Assembly: GCF_040026395.1 (NCBI RefSeq)
Contig: NZ_CP157278.1
Location: 5,394,001-5,458,000 of the forward strand
DNA from: Pedobacter lusitanus
GTDB lineage: Bacteria > Bacteroidota > Bacteroidia > Sphingobacteriales > Sphingobacteriaceae
Direction of reading: 5' to 3'
Length of the DNA: 64,000 nt
Of the stretch, positions 9,940 through 20,091 are shown piece by piece; position 1 is the first letter of the stretch; every line of letters begins with the position of its first letter. The position numbers and the translations under genes were made by a program. The notes beneath the pieces are model-generated. The model saw only the letters and a program-made list of their open reading frames with translations, was not told where the DNA came from and searched no databases.

Positions 9940-10809
9940 TTATTCTTTCCTGAGAAATTTATCTTCTAAATCTCGGATTGCTGAATCATAACCCTTCTGA
10001 TCAATAAATGCGGCAGGATTATAGGCATCACCAGGCTTGTGTTTGGTCAGCAGTCCAAACTGACTGGCATGAGAGGAAAGCCACATATCAAATTTCAGCT
10101 TTTTCATCGCATTCAGCGTATAGGCATAATCTTTGGCAATGCCTGGATAGGTCGTTACTTCGGAGAACTTTTTTTCTGTGACAATTGTTGGCATATTGGC
10201 TATCAGGACGCTATAAACTCTGCTTTCATCTTTGACATTAAACAGGAAACTGCATGAACCTTGGGTATGACCGGGATGATGTAGCATAACGAGCTCCATC
10301 CCACCTAAGGTTATCTTATCCTTATCATGTAAAATACGGTCTGCCTTAACCGGTACATAAGTACTTCTATGACCACCCAGGGCATAATCTGATCTTCCTC
10401 CATCTGCTGCAACTTTCGCATCCTTTTCATCTACCATAAACTTAGCACCAGTCAGTTTTTTGATAGCTGCCATTGCACCCATGTGGTCAAAATGAGCCTG
10501 AGTGGTCAGTAGTATTTTGATATCGCTAAATTTGAAGCCCAGGGTTTTTACATTCGCTTTAATCGATGATAAAGATGAAGAAAGACCAGTATTGATCAGA
10601 ATATGACCTTTTGGGGTTGTAATCAGATAACTGGCCAGATCACTGGTACCCACGTAATATAAATTACCTGCAATCCGGAAAGGCTGGTAAGGCTGAGTCC
10701 ATTCTGGCGGATTTCTTGTAGGTTCTGCTACTTTTTGAGCACAGGCAAACAAAGAACTGAATGTCAGAAAAAGGAGTAGTACTACCGTGTTGATACTCTG
10801 TTTAAGCAT
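9940..10809 (-). CDS. bla: Subclass B3 metallo-beta-lactamase, GOB type (Gln replaces the first His ligand)
   Basis: Predicted periplasmic zinc hydrolase that opens beta-lactam rings. The 289-residue protein has a signal peptide (cleavage probably after ACA, residue 24; Cys23 could instead be a poor lipobox). The metal motif is TTQAHFDHMG: Gln104, His106, Asp108, His109. Most B3 enzymes have His at the first position; Gln there is the hallmark of GOB enzymes of Elizabethkingia. Other matching segments are FRIAGNLYYVGT, LASYLI, HHPGHTQGSCSF, VLIANMP and SSHASQF, all close to GOB as remembered. It is the last gene of a minus-strand trio, 57 bp after the DmpA-like peptidase. The hydrolysis spectrum cannot be read from sequence. 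Confidence 0.9.
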   Translation of the reverse strand: MLKQSINTVVLLLFLTFSSLFACAQKVAEPTRNPPEWTQPYQPFRIAGNLYYVGTSDLASYLITTPKGHILINTGLSSSLSSIKANVKTLGFKFSDIKILLTTQAHFDHMGAMAAIKKLTGAKFMVDEKDAKVAADGGRSDYALGGHRSTYVPVKADRILHDKDKITLGGMELVMLHHPGHTQGSCSFLFNVKDESRVYSVLIANMPTIVTEKKFSEVTTYPGIAKDYAYTLNAMKKLKFDMWLSSHASQFGLLTKHKPGDAYNPAAFIDQKGYDSAIRDLEDKFLRKE

Positions 10810-10866
10810 AAGGATTTTTTAAGCCTAAAGATATAGATAAAAGGGTTAATCCGGACCTGAAGGGCA

Positions 10867-12006
10867 TTATATTCTGTTGTATTTCTTTAATATATCTATG
10901 ACTGAATCATGAGGAATTCCATAGGCTTTATTTCCATGGACACCTACCATTGTTTCTGCGGCAATCATAGCATTAATAATTGATTCTTCAACAGACTGAA
11001 CAGTTGCCTCGAATAGTGGATCCATTAAATCGTTCGGTAATGCCTCAGTTTTTGCAATAGCTGTTCTTTGAAAGGCAGCCGGATTTGCAGTTGAAAAAGC
11101 AATGAAAATATCACCTGATCCATTGTTCCCCAGACCGCCAACCATCCCCAGGCCAATGGATACTCTGGTAGCAATCCTTTTTAGCTGATGTGGGAGTAAT
11201 GGAGCATCGGTTGCTACTACTACAATAATAGACCCATCGCCTTCTTTTATACGTGAAGAAGGTGTATTGATCTCATAATTCATCGTATTTAACAGTTCTT
11301 TCCCAACCGGAGCACCAGCAATAGTCAGATGTCTTTTTTCTCCAAAATTTGACTGGACTAAAGCACCAACTGTATAAGTTGAATCACCAATTTTCACAAC
11401 TCTTGATGAAGTTCCGGTTCCGCCTTTAAAGCCTAAACAGCGCATACCGGTTCCACCGCCAACATTTCCTTCTGCTATAGGGCCTGATTTAGCCTGATTT
11501 AATGCTTCGTAGACATGTTCTTCTTTTACATGAAATCCATAAATATCATTCATGATACCATCGTAAGTTTCTGCTACAACAGGGTAGGTATACCAGTAAT
11601 CCTCTTTATACCAGTCCGTTTTTACAAACCACTTTAATACGGCATCTCTGACCACACCCACGCTGTTGGTATTGGTGATCATAATCGGGGTTTCCAGGAA
11701 ACCAGATTCAGTCATCCAGGTGGTGCCGGTCATTTCGCCATTTCCATTCAGGGTATACCAGTTTGCAAAGACAGGATTATTATTTCTCCCTCTTGGTAAT
11801 ATGGCTGTTACTCCTGTTCTGACCGGTTTTTTTCCGTCTGAATTTTCATCATCTCCAGAGATAATTGTGCTATAACCTACCTCAACGCCTTTTACATCTG
11901 TTATGGCATTAAATTCTCCTGTAGTACCATCGAAAGGAATTCCAAGTGTTCTTGCTCTTGGTTTTTGCCCGGTTGCAGGGCTTTTGATCTGATCCATCTC
12001 TTTCAT
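10867..12006 (-). CDS. P1/S58 family aminopeptidase (DmpA/BapA-like, self-processing)
   Basis: N-terminal-nucleophile aminopeptidase of the DmpA (L-aminopeptidase/D-esterase) and BapA (beta-peptidyl aminopeptidase) family, 379 residues. Diagnostic segments are FNAITDVKGVEVGYSTI, GRNNNPVFANWYTLNGNGEM, EGNVGGGTGM and NNGSGDIFIAF. In this family the precursor cleaves itself before a Ser that becomes the nucleophile; here that is predicted at Gly296-Ser297. Members cut N-terminal amino acids from small peptides and amides, some accepting D- or beta-amino acids; which applies here is unknown. No signal peptide is visible, so it is likely cytoplasmic. It lies 23 bp after the alpha/beta hydrolase and before the beta-lactamase, consistent with one operon. 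Confidence 0.88.
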   Translation of the reverse strand: MKEMDQIKSPATGQKPRARTLGIPFDGTTGEFNAITDVKGVEVGYSTIISGDDENSDGKKPVRTGVTAILPRGRNNNPVFANWYTLNGNGEMTGTTWMTESGFLETPIMITNTNSVGVVRDAVLKWFVKTDWYKEDYWYTYPVVAETYDGIMNDIYGFHVKEEHVYEALNQAKSGPIAEGNVGGGTGMRCLGFKGGTGTSSRVVKIGDSTYTVGALVQSNFGEKRHLTIAGAPVGKELLNTMNYEINTPSSRIKEGDGSIIVVVATDAPLLPHQLKRIATRVSIGLGMVGGLGNNGSGDIFIAFSTANPAAFQRTAIAKTEALPNDLMDPLFEATVQSVEESIINAMIAAETMVGVHGNKAYGIPHDSVIDILKKYNRI

Positions 12007-12029
12007 AATTTAAATAAGGATACGAAACA

Positions 12030-12914
12030 TTATTGCAAAAATCTCAGAACTTCTGAGAGAAATACTTCAGGATTTTCTTCTGCTATCCAATGGGCAGTAC
12101 CTGGTATCCGGACGCTGGTCACCTGGTCCGCTACTTCTTCCATCATTTCTTTCATGATAGAACCACTTGTACTTATCTGTCCCCCAATGGCCAGAACGGG
12201 TATAGCAAGTTTTCCGTTTTTTTGAAGTTGCGCTCTGTTGTCTTTGATATCCTGGTCAAAGGCTCGATATACTTCCAGCCCGGCCCGGATAGCACCAGGA
12301 GCTGAATAGGCTGATACAAATACGTCGAGATCTTCGCTGTCTATGGCACCGGTATTAAATATCCGGTAGTTGAAAAATGCCTGAAGATACTCGCGTTCAC
12401 GCCCGGCAATCAGGAATTCTGGTAAATCAGGTACGTTATGAAATGAAAAATGCCAGACGCGATGATCTGAGCGTATTTTATCAAAAGCCAGGGTACCAGG
12501 CAAAGGAGCATCTATAACAATGAGATGGGATACATCTTCTCTGTATTCCTGCGCATAAGCATAAGCCACCATTAAACCTATATCATGGCCAGCCATGATC
12601 ACCGGACCTTTGATCTGGAGGTGTTCTTTAATGAGCTGATGAATATCACCTGCCATGGTTCGTTTATCATAACCTGCGGGTGGACGCCAGGAATCTCCTG
12701 CACCGCGATAATCCGGAGCAATTACCCGGAAACCTGCATTCACAAGCCGGGGAATTATCAATCGCCATTCCCACCAGGTTTGCGGAAAACCGTGTAATAA
12801 TACGATTGTTTTATCGCCACTGCCTGCATCTACATAATGTATGCGCAAATTATTGTGGATTGGAGCCATACCATGTTTCAGCTCTGTATTGTTCAGCACT
12901 TCTTTTTTACTCAT
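12030..12914 (-). CDS. Alpha/beta hydrolase, epoxide hydrolase/dehalogenase-like
   Basis: A 294-residue alpha/beta-fold hydrolase with an oxyanion motif HGFPQTW (near residues 41-47), DYRGAGDS, an Asp nucleophile in the elbow AGHDIG (Asp111), and a C-terminal catalytic His in GTAHWIAEENPE. An Asp nucleophile in GHDxG is typical of soluble epoxide hydrolases and related dehalogenases rather than of Ser esterases. A cap domain occupies about residues 140-220. No signal peptide. It is the first gene of the minus-strand trio and is divergent from the Lrp/AsnC gene. The substrate is unknown. Confidence 0.85.
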   Translation of the reverse strand: MSKKEVLNNTELKHGMAPIHNNLRIHYVDAGSGDKTIVLLHGFPQTWWEWRLIIPRLVNAGFRVIAPDYRGAGDSWRPPAGYDKRTMAGDIHQLIKEHLQIKGPVIMAGHDIGLMVAYAYAQEYREDVSHLIVIDAPLPGTLAFDKIRSDHRVWHFSFHNVPDLPEFLIAGREREYLQAFFNYRIFNTGAIDSEDLDVFVSAYSAPGAIRAGLEVYRAFDQDIKDNRAQLQKNGKLAIPVLAIGGQISTSGSIMKEMMEEVADQVTSVRIPGTAHWIAEENPEVFLSEVLRFLQ

Positions 12915-13032
12915 ATCTTAATATCCGTTTTTTGTCATCTGTTTATTTTGGAATAAAGGTCAGCGGATAATTGGTTAGTTTAGCTTTCGTTTCTAAGGAA
13001 AAAAGCCAGTTAACTTTTGAATCGATGTTTTT

Positions 13033-13476
13033 ATGATGAAGATAGATGAACTACACTATGCCATACTGAACGAGTTACAGCTTGATGCAAGAGTAAGTAA
13101 TGCAGAAATCGGAAGAAAGGTTGGCCTTACTGCACCGGCTGTGGCAGAAAGGATAAAACGTATGCGGGAGGAAGGAATCATCAAAGGGTTTACTGCAAAT
13201 ATTGATTTTATGCAGTTAAACTATCAGCAAACAGTAATGGTCGCCGTACAATTGCCACATGCGAATATTAATCCCTTTCTGCACGAAGTAAAAGAAATGG
13301 AAGGGGTTACCAATATTGCTCATATTACCGGAGAATATTGCTTTTTTGTCAATATAGTAATCAGGTCATCTGCTGATCTGAGTCTGAAGCTGAATGAATT
13401 CTCCAAATTTGGGAAAACCACTACTTTTTCAGTTTTATCTAATCCTGTTGAAGCTAAAACGATATTTCTGCCCTAG
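13033..13476 (+). CDS. Lrp/AsnC family transcriptional regulator
   Basis: A 147-residue DNA-binding protein with an N-terminal winged HTH (IDELHYAILNELQLDARVS, EIGRKVGLTAPAVAERIKRM, residues 3-60) and a RAM/AsnC ligand-binding domain (about 65-140: VAVQLPHANINPFLHEV, GVTNIAHITGEYCF). The family senses amino acids or related small molecules and often controls adjacent catabolic genes. It is transcribed divergently from the hydrolase-peptidase-beta-lactamase trio across a 118-bp intergenic region, so it is the natural candidate regulator of that operon (inference). Two adjacent ATG codons occur; the first was chosen. Confidence 0.9.
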   Translation: MMKIDELHYAILNELQLDARVSNAEIGRKVGLTAPAVAERIKRMREEGIIKGFTANIDFMQLNYQQTVMVAVQLPHANINPFLHEVKEMEGVTNIAHITGEYCFFVNIVIRSSADLSLKLNEFSKFGKTTTFSVLSNPVEAKTIFLP

Positions 13477-13483
13477 TTTTTGG

Positions 13484-14696
13484 CTAACTATTGACTTTAT
13501 TTCCCCAGATACGATTGATGAATTTCCGGCTGGGACGCTCCACCCACCGGTAAGTCAGATAAGACAGCAGAACAAGCAAAACGAGATAGATCATGCAATA
13601 CATAATTCCACTGGAAAAATCAATGTTCTGTTTGCCCCGGCCTATTCCTGTAATGCCTGGCAGATATATATCGTGTGAAAATGGTTCCTGCAAAAAGATC
13701 TGCATGAGATAAACGGAATAAGAAATATCTCCAAGAAACTGCATGAATTTCCGGTTACAGAATTTAGCTATTCTGCCTTTATTAGCTGTAAAGCTAAGTA
13801 CCAGGCCTGCAAACAGGAAAACAGTGATTCCGTCATTCAGTGAAAAATGCATAGCTATGGTCATCCCGAGAATGAATAGCAGGGATACCAGGTCAGAAGA
13901 GAAAAGTTTCCTGACAGCGGTTAGCTGGTAGACCAGGTAGACCAGAATACCAGTTGTAAATCCGGCTATTCCGCGGATATAACCGTAATCGAATGTGGTA
14001 TTCAGATTATGAGGAACCGGTATTGAAGGATACAGTGGGTTTTTTCGCGGGAGCAAATACATAATGGCATAATATGCCGCTACAACAAACAGGAGTAAAA
14101 GTATAACTGAAACAATCTTTTTTCGATTGATGCTTAGTGCAATTAATGGAAATAGCAGATAGGCAGCGAATTCAGCACTGATACTCCAGGAAGGGATATT
14201 CCAGGAATAGATTTTTGTAAAGCCAAAGGACTGGAGTAAAAAGATATTTGGCAGAATATCTGCCGGTTGTTCAAGGATAATAGGCGGATTTCCCCAATTG
14301 GTAATCCAGCGTACAATAATGACCAGCAACAGGAGAGAAAACAGATGCAGTGGGTAAACTCTTGCAAAACGGGCAACAAGAAAGCTTTTTAATGAGCTTG
14401 CCTGTATATTGTTTTTAAAATGGCTGCTGTATACATGCATCATAATAAAGCCGCTCATGATAAAGAACAGATCCACCATCAGGTAGCATTTTTCAAAAAA
14501 ACATGGTTTGTGAGGCAGGAACAAACCTGGCAATGGCCATTTCAAAATGAAATACCGCAACCAGCAATGCAGCTATCCCGCGTAAAGCTGTTAATGAAGA
14601 AAGATATTCAACCTGATGTTCTGTTATTTGAATGGAACTGGCATTGACTGCTTTTGTTTCCTCAGCAGCAGGAGAGTGGTAAAGGGATTGGTTCAT
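13484..14696 (-). pseudogene. Acyltransferase 3 (OafA-like) membrane O-acyltransferase, split by a one-base frameshift
   Basis: Two overlapping minus-strand frames together form one acyltransferase-3 protein of about 403 residues. The 5' part (14696 to 14493) gives MNQSLYHSPA ... LSSLTALRGIAALLVAVFHF, containing the family R-X10-H motif, and stops with TGA straight after a run of seven T (A-run on + strand, 14495-14501). Read with six T, the frame continues ...QTMFFEKCYLMVDLFFIMSGFI and runs through about ten membrane helices to YRWVERPSRKFI at the C terminus. Family members acetylate sugars of O-antigen, exopolysaccharide or glycolipids. The lesion could be a true pseudogene, slippage-dependent expression or a homopolymer sequencing error. 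It converges on the Lrp gene with a 7-bp gap. Confidence 0.85.
14495..14501. repeat. Seven-base A/T homopolymer at the acyltransferase frameshift
   Basis: Run of seven A on the + strand (T7 in the gene's sense). Removing one base restores the acyltransferase-3 frame exactly, so this tract is the likely site of the indel. Confidence 0.85.
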
Positions 14697-14720
14697 TTGA
14701 TAGTGAGCTATGGCTGTATA

Positions 14721-14728
14721 TATATTTG
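14721..14728 (+). promoter_or_regulatory. Bacteroidetes -7 promoter-like element TATATTTG
   Basis: Exact match to TAnnTTTG, followed by CATCTTC; the same 15 bases occur at 17734-17748. It points right into about 160 bp that hold only a 15-codon ORF (14784-14831) before the rph stop, so it has no obvious gene to serve. Confidence 0.35.
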
Positions 14729-14889
14729 CATCTTCATGATTCAGGATGATTGTAAAAGTTACGGTAATTTTTTATACAATAAAATGAGTTTCGTTCTGCG
14801 TATTTTCAAATCTGGTTTCTACAGCAATTGAGCAATGTTATTAAACGTTATTGTTACATAATGATAGGCTCAGATTATTTTTAGCTCAT

Positions 14890-17604
<2,715 letters not shown>

Positions 17605-17733
17605 CTAATGTGTTAAAACAAAGGTTTTTGACTATATTTTTCTGTACGCAATAATGATAGAAATATGGGCGTTATACATACAAAACAGCAGAGGTTTTAT
17701 TCAATCTTATCCATCAATATATCAGGCTAATCT

Positions 17734-17741
17734 TATATTTG
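17734..17741 (+). promoter_or_regulatory. Bacteroidetes -7 promoter-like element TATATTTG
   Basis: Exact TAnnTTTG match about 70 bp upstream of the AraC-family start at 17814. No clear -33 TTG is seen at the expected spacing. Confidence 0.45.
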
Positions 17742-17813
17742 CATCTTCGGTTAAACGCTATGCTCAGGCTCGTTCTTTAACTAACCACCTGGCAATAATA
17801 AACTAAAAGGAAG

Positions 17814-18620
17814 ATGAAAATGGAATTTTACAGGCCTGTAAATCAGGTTCTGAAAAGATATATAGAAGGTTATTATTTTATCTCTCCCGATAAAAATCCT
17901 GAAAGATTACATTACTGGACTTTTCCGAATAACTTCTTTATTGTTTCAGTGAGCAAGGATGTTGAGATTGATGCCGGGAATAATAAAATTATCGTTAAAC
18001 CCTCAAAGCAGAAGAACATTGTTGCCAACTATGTTTCACGTTATATTTCTCCAATCGAGGTTACGTTAGAGAACGGGATAAAAGAAATTACGATTTACTT
18101 TAAGCCCTTGGCCATCAATTATTTTCTGGATAATGCCCATGAGTTTTTGCAGAAAGAGAATTCGCTGGATTTTAATCCCTTTACAGATTTTATACCGGCG
18201 ATGGGCGGGATCCTGGTTGAGGAGGATAGGAACCTTCAGCAGCAAAGCCTTGAAAATTACCTGATTTCAAAACTTAATGTCCGGGAACCTGGATTGATGG
18301 AGAAAATTATAGCCGATATAGAATCGGATCTGAAGATAGAGGAGATTGCTCAAAACAACAACTTTTCCAGGCAATACCTGAATAGGCTTTTTACCAGGTT
18401 TATTGGTAAATCACCCTCGGAATTTAGGCGCATTCATCGCTTCAGAAAGACGATAACAAAACAGAAAAATATTAATAACCTTACTGAACTTTCTTATGAG
18501 AGCCTTTTTTACGATCAATCACATCTGATAAAGGATTTTAAACAACTCACCAATGTCAATCCCAATACTTTCTTTAAAAAAGTAGATCTCAATAATGCAT
18601 ACGTCTGGTTATTTATCTAG
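17814..18620 (+). CDS. AraC family transcriptional regulator
   Basis: A 268-residue regulator with an N-terminal sensor-like domain (about 1-150) and a C-terminal double HTH (about 165-258: LKIEEIAQNNNFSRQYLNRLF, IGKSPSEFRRIHRFRKTI, SYESLFYDQSHLIKDFKQL, VNPNTFFKK). The start at 17814 has an AAAAGGA Shine-Dalgarno. It is divergent from rph and lies upstream of the S41 peptidase on the same strand, so either could be its target; no operator is recognised. Confidence 0.9.
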   Translation: MKMEFYRPVNQVLKRYIEGYYFISPDKNPERLHYWTFPNNFFIVSVSKDVEIDAGNNKIIVKPSKQKNIVANYVSRYISPIEVTLENGIKEITIYFKPLAINYFLDNAHEFLQKENSLDFNPFTDFIPAMGGILVEEDRNLQQQSLENYLISKLNVREPGLMEKIIADIESDLKIEEIAQNNNFSRQYLNRLFTRFIGKSPSEFRRIHRFRKTITKQKNINNLTELSYESLFYDQSHLIKDFKQLTNVNPNTFFKKVDLNNAYVWLFI

Positions 18621-18690
18621 TAGTTTACATTTTTACAATTTTAGCCGGGAGCGGAGGGCTAAATTAGCTGTTCTAAAAATAGATTTTTAT

Positions 18691-20091
18691 ATGAAAAGAC
18701 TACTACTTTGTTTCGCTCTTAATGTATTCTCCTATTCCATGTTTGCACAGCAATCAGCTTGTAATTGTACAGTGACACTGGAAAAACTAGTCAAAAAAGT
18801 CGAGACTGAGTATCCCGGGTTTTCAGTAAAGACAGGAGAGAAACCAGCCTACGAAGAGCTGAAACAGCATCTGACCATGCAGGCTGGAAATGCAAATGCA
18901 GGTACCTGTGAAAAGGTACTGAAAAAGTATACTGATTTCTTCAGAGATCCGCATTTATGGGTTGGGGCAAACGGATCTCCTTTTTCTGCCGCAAATGGTT
19001 CTGCAGAAGCTGTAGCCTTTGGTATACCAGATTTCCAGGATAAGATTAAGACCACGCGGGACACACTGGAAGGAGTATGGTCAACAGAAGGGTATAAAAT
19101 TGGAATTAAAAAAGAAAGTGGAAATCAATATACTGGTTTTATTATCGAGGCAAAATCAACAGCCTGGAAAACCGGGGATATCAAATTCAGGTTGTTTTCT
19201 GATGGTGCTTTTGAGTATGCAATGCGGGACCGATCGAAAAAAAGAGGACATTACAACGTGTATAAAGAAGGTATTTTGTTTTTGGATGCAGTAGGTGTTG
19301 TACTGGTTAGAGAAGTTCCCAAGCCATCGGTAACTAAGACTCAACTGGAAGAAAAACTGAAAGAGCTGGCTGGCTTTTATTTCAAAAAACTATCTGCACG
19401 GACAGTAATCCTTAAGTTACCAAGTTTTGAATATCATAACCTGGAAAAAATTGATCAGCTGATCTCTCAGAACCAGACACAGCTCGAAGAGAGCGAAAAC
19501 CTGATCATAGACCTTCGTGGCAATCCGGGTGGAACTACAAGTGCTTATCAAAAACTTCTTCCTTTTATCTCTGGAAAATCAATACGGAATACGGGCGCTG
19601 AATTTCTATCTACCCAGACTTATATTGGAAATCTTCAGGCCTACAAAGCGAGTCTGGATAAGGATACTCCAACAGATGGAATAGACAAACAGATAAAAAA
19701 GTTAAAAGAAAATCCGGGGCATTTTGTAAACTTTAATGATGCAGGTAAACCTGTCTACATTGAAAAAGTTGAACTGGCATCTAAAGCTCCCAGACAAATT
19801 GTTATCCTTGCTGATAAGGGTACCGGAAGTTCGGCAGAGTACTTTTTATTTATTGCAAAACAAAGCAAAAAAGTCAAGTTGATAGGTACCTCGAGTTATG
19901 GCGCATTGGATTATGGTAATGCTTATCTGGTTGATTTCGGATGTCCGGGGTATCAGGTCTTCATGCCTACCTACAGGGCAATGCGTCTGCCGGATTATCC
20001 GATAGACAATATTGGGATTCAGCCCGATGTTTATGTGGATAGTTCTGTAAAGGACTGGGTAGGGTTTGCAGTGCAATATCTGGAGGAGTGA
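18691..20091 (+). CDS. Secreted S41 family peptidase
   Basis: Tail-specific-protease-like serine peptidase, 466 residues from the ATG at 18691, which begins a good signal peptide (MKRLLLCFALNVFSYSMFAQ). An in-frame ATG at 18595 would add 32 residues overlapping the AraC gene and hide the signal, so it is rejected. The S41 core is seen in LIIDLRGNPGGTTSAYQKLL and DKGTGSSAEYFLFIAKQ (Ser380/Ser381 holds the nucleophile), followed by LIGTSSYGALDYGN. No PDZ domain is seen; the N-terminal half holds a beta-rich region (TRDTLEGVWSTEGYKIGI). Its last 125 bp overlap the 3' end of the convergent diheme peroxidase gene. The substrate is unknown. Confidence 0.85.
   Translation: MKRLLLCFALNVFSYSMFAQQSACNCTVTLEKLVKKVETEYPGFSVKTGEKPAYEELKQHLTMQAGNANAGTCEKVLKKYTDFFRDPHLWVGANGSPFSAANGSAEAVAFGIPDFQDKIKTTRDTLEGVWSTEGYKIGIKKESGNQYTGFIIEAKSTAWKTGDIKFRLFSDGAFEYAMRDRSKKRGHYNVYKEGILFLDAVGVVLVREVPKPSVTKTQLEEKLKELAGFYFKKLSARTVILKLPSFEYHNLEKIDQLISQNQTQLEESENLIIDLRGNPGGTTSAYQKLLPFISGKSIRNTGAEFLSTQTYIGNLQAYKASLDKDTPTDGIDKQIKKLKENPGHFVNFNDAGKPVYIEKVELASKAPRQIVILADKGTGSSAEYFLFIAKQSKKVKLIGTSSYGALDYGNAYLVDFGCPGYQVFMPTYRAMRLPDYPIDNIGIQPDVYVDSSVKDWVGFAVQYLEE

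Noticed and set aside
14616..14831. 71-codon plus-strand ORF over the acyltransferase start
   Set aside because: Mostly antisense to the acyltransferase 5' end, low-complexity translation and no family resemblance.
18595..18690. Longer start for the S41 peptidase
   Set aside because: The extra 32 residues precede a clear signal peptide and overlap the AraC gene.
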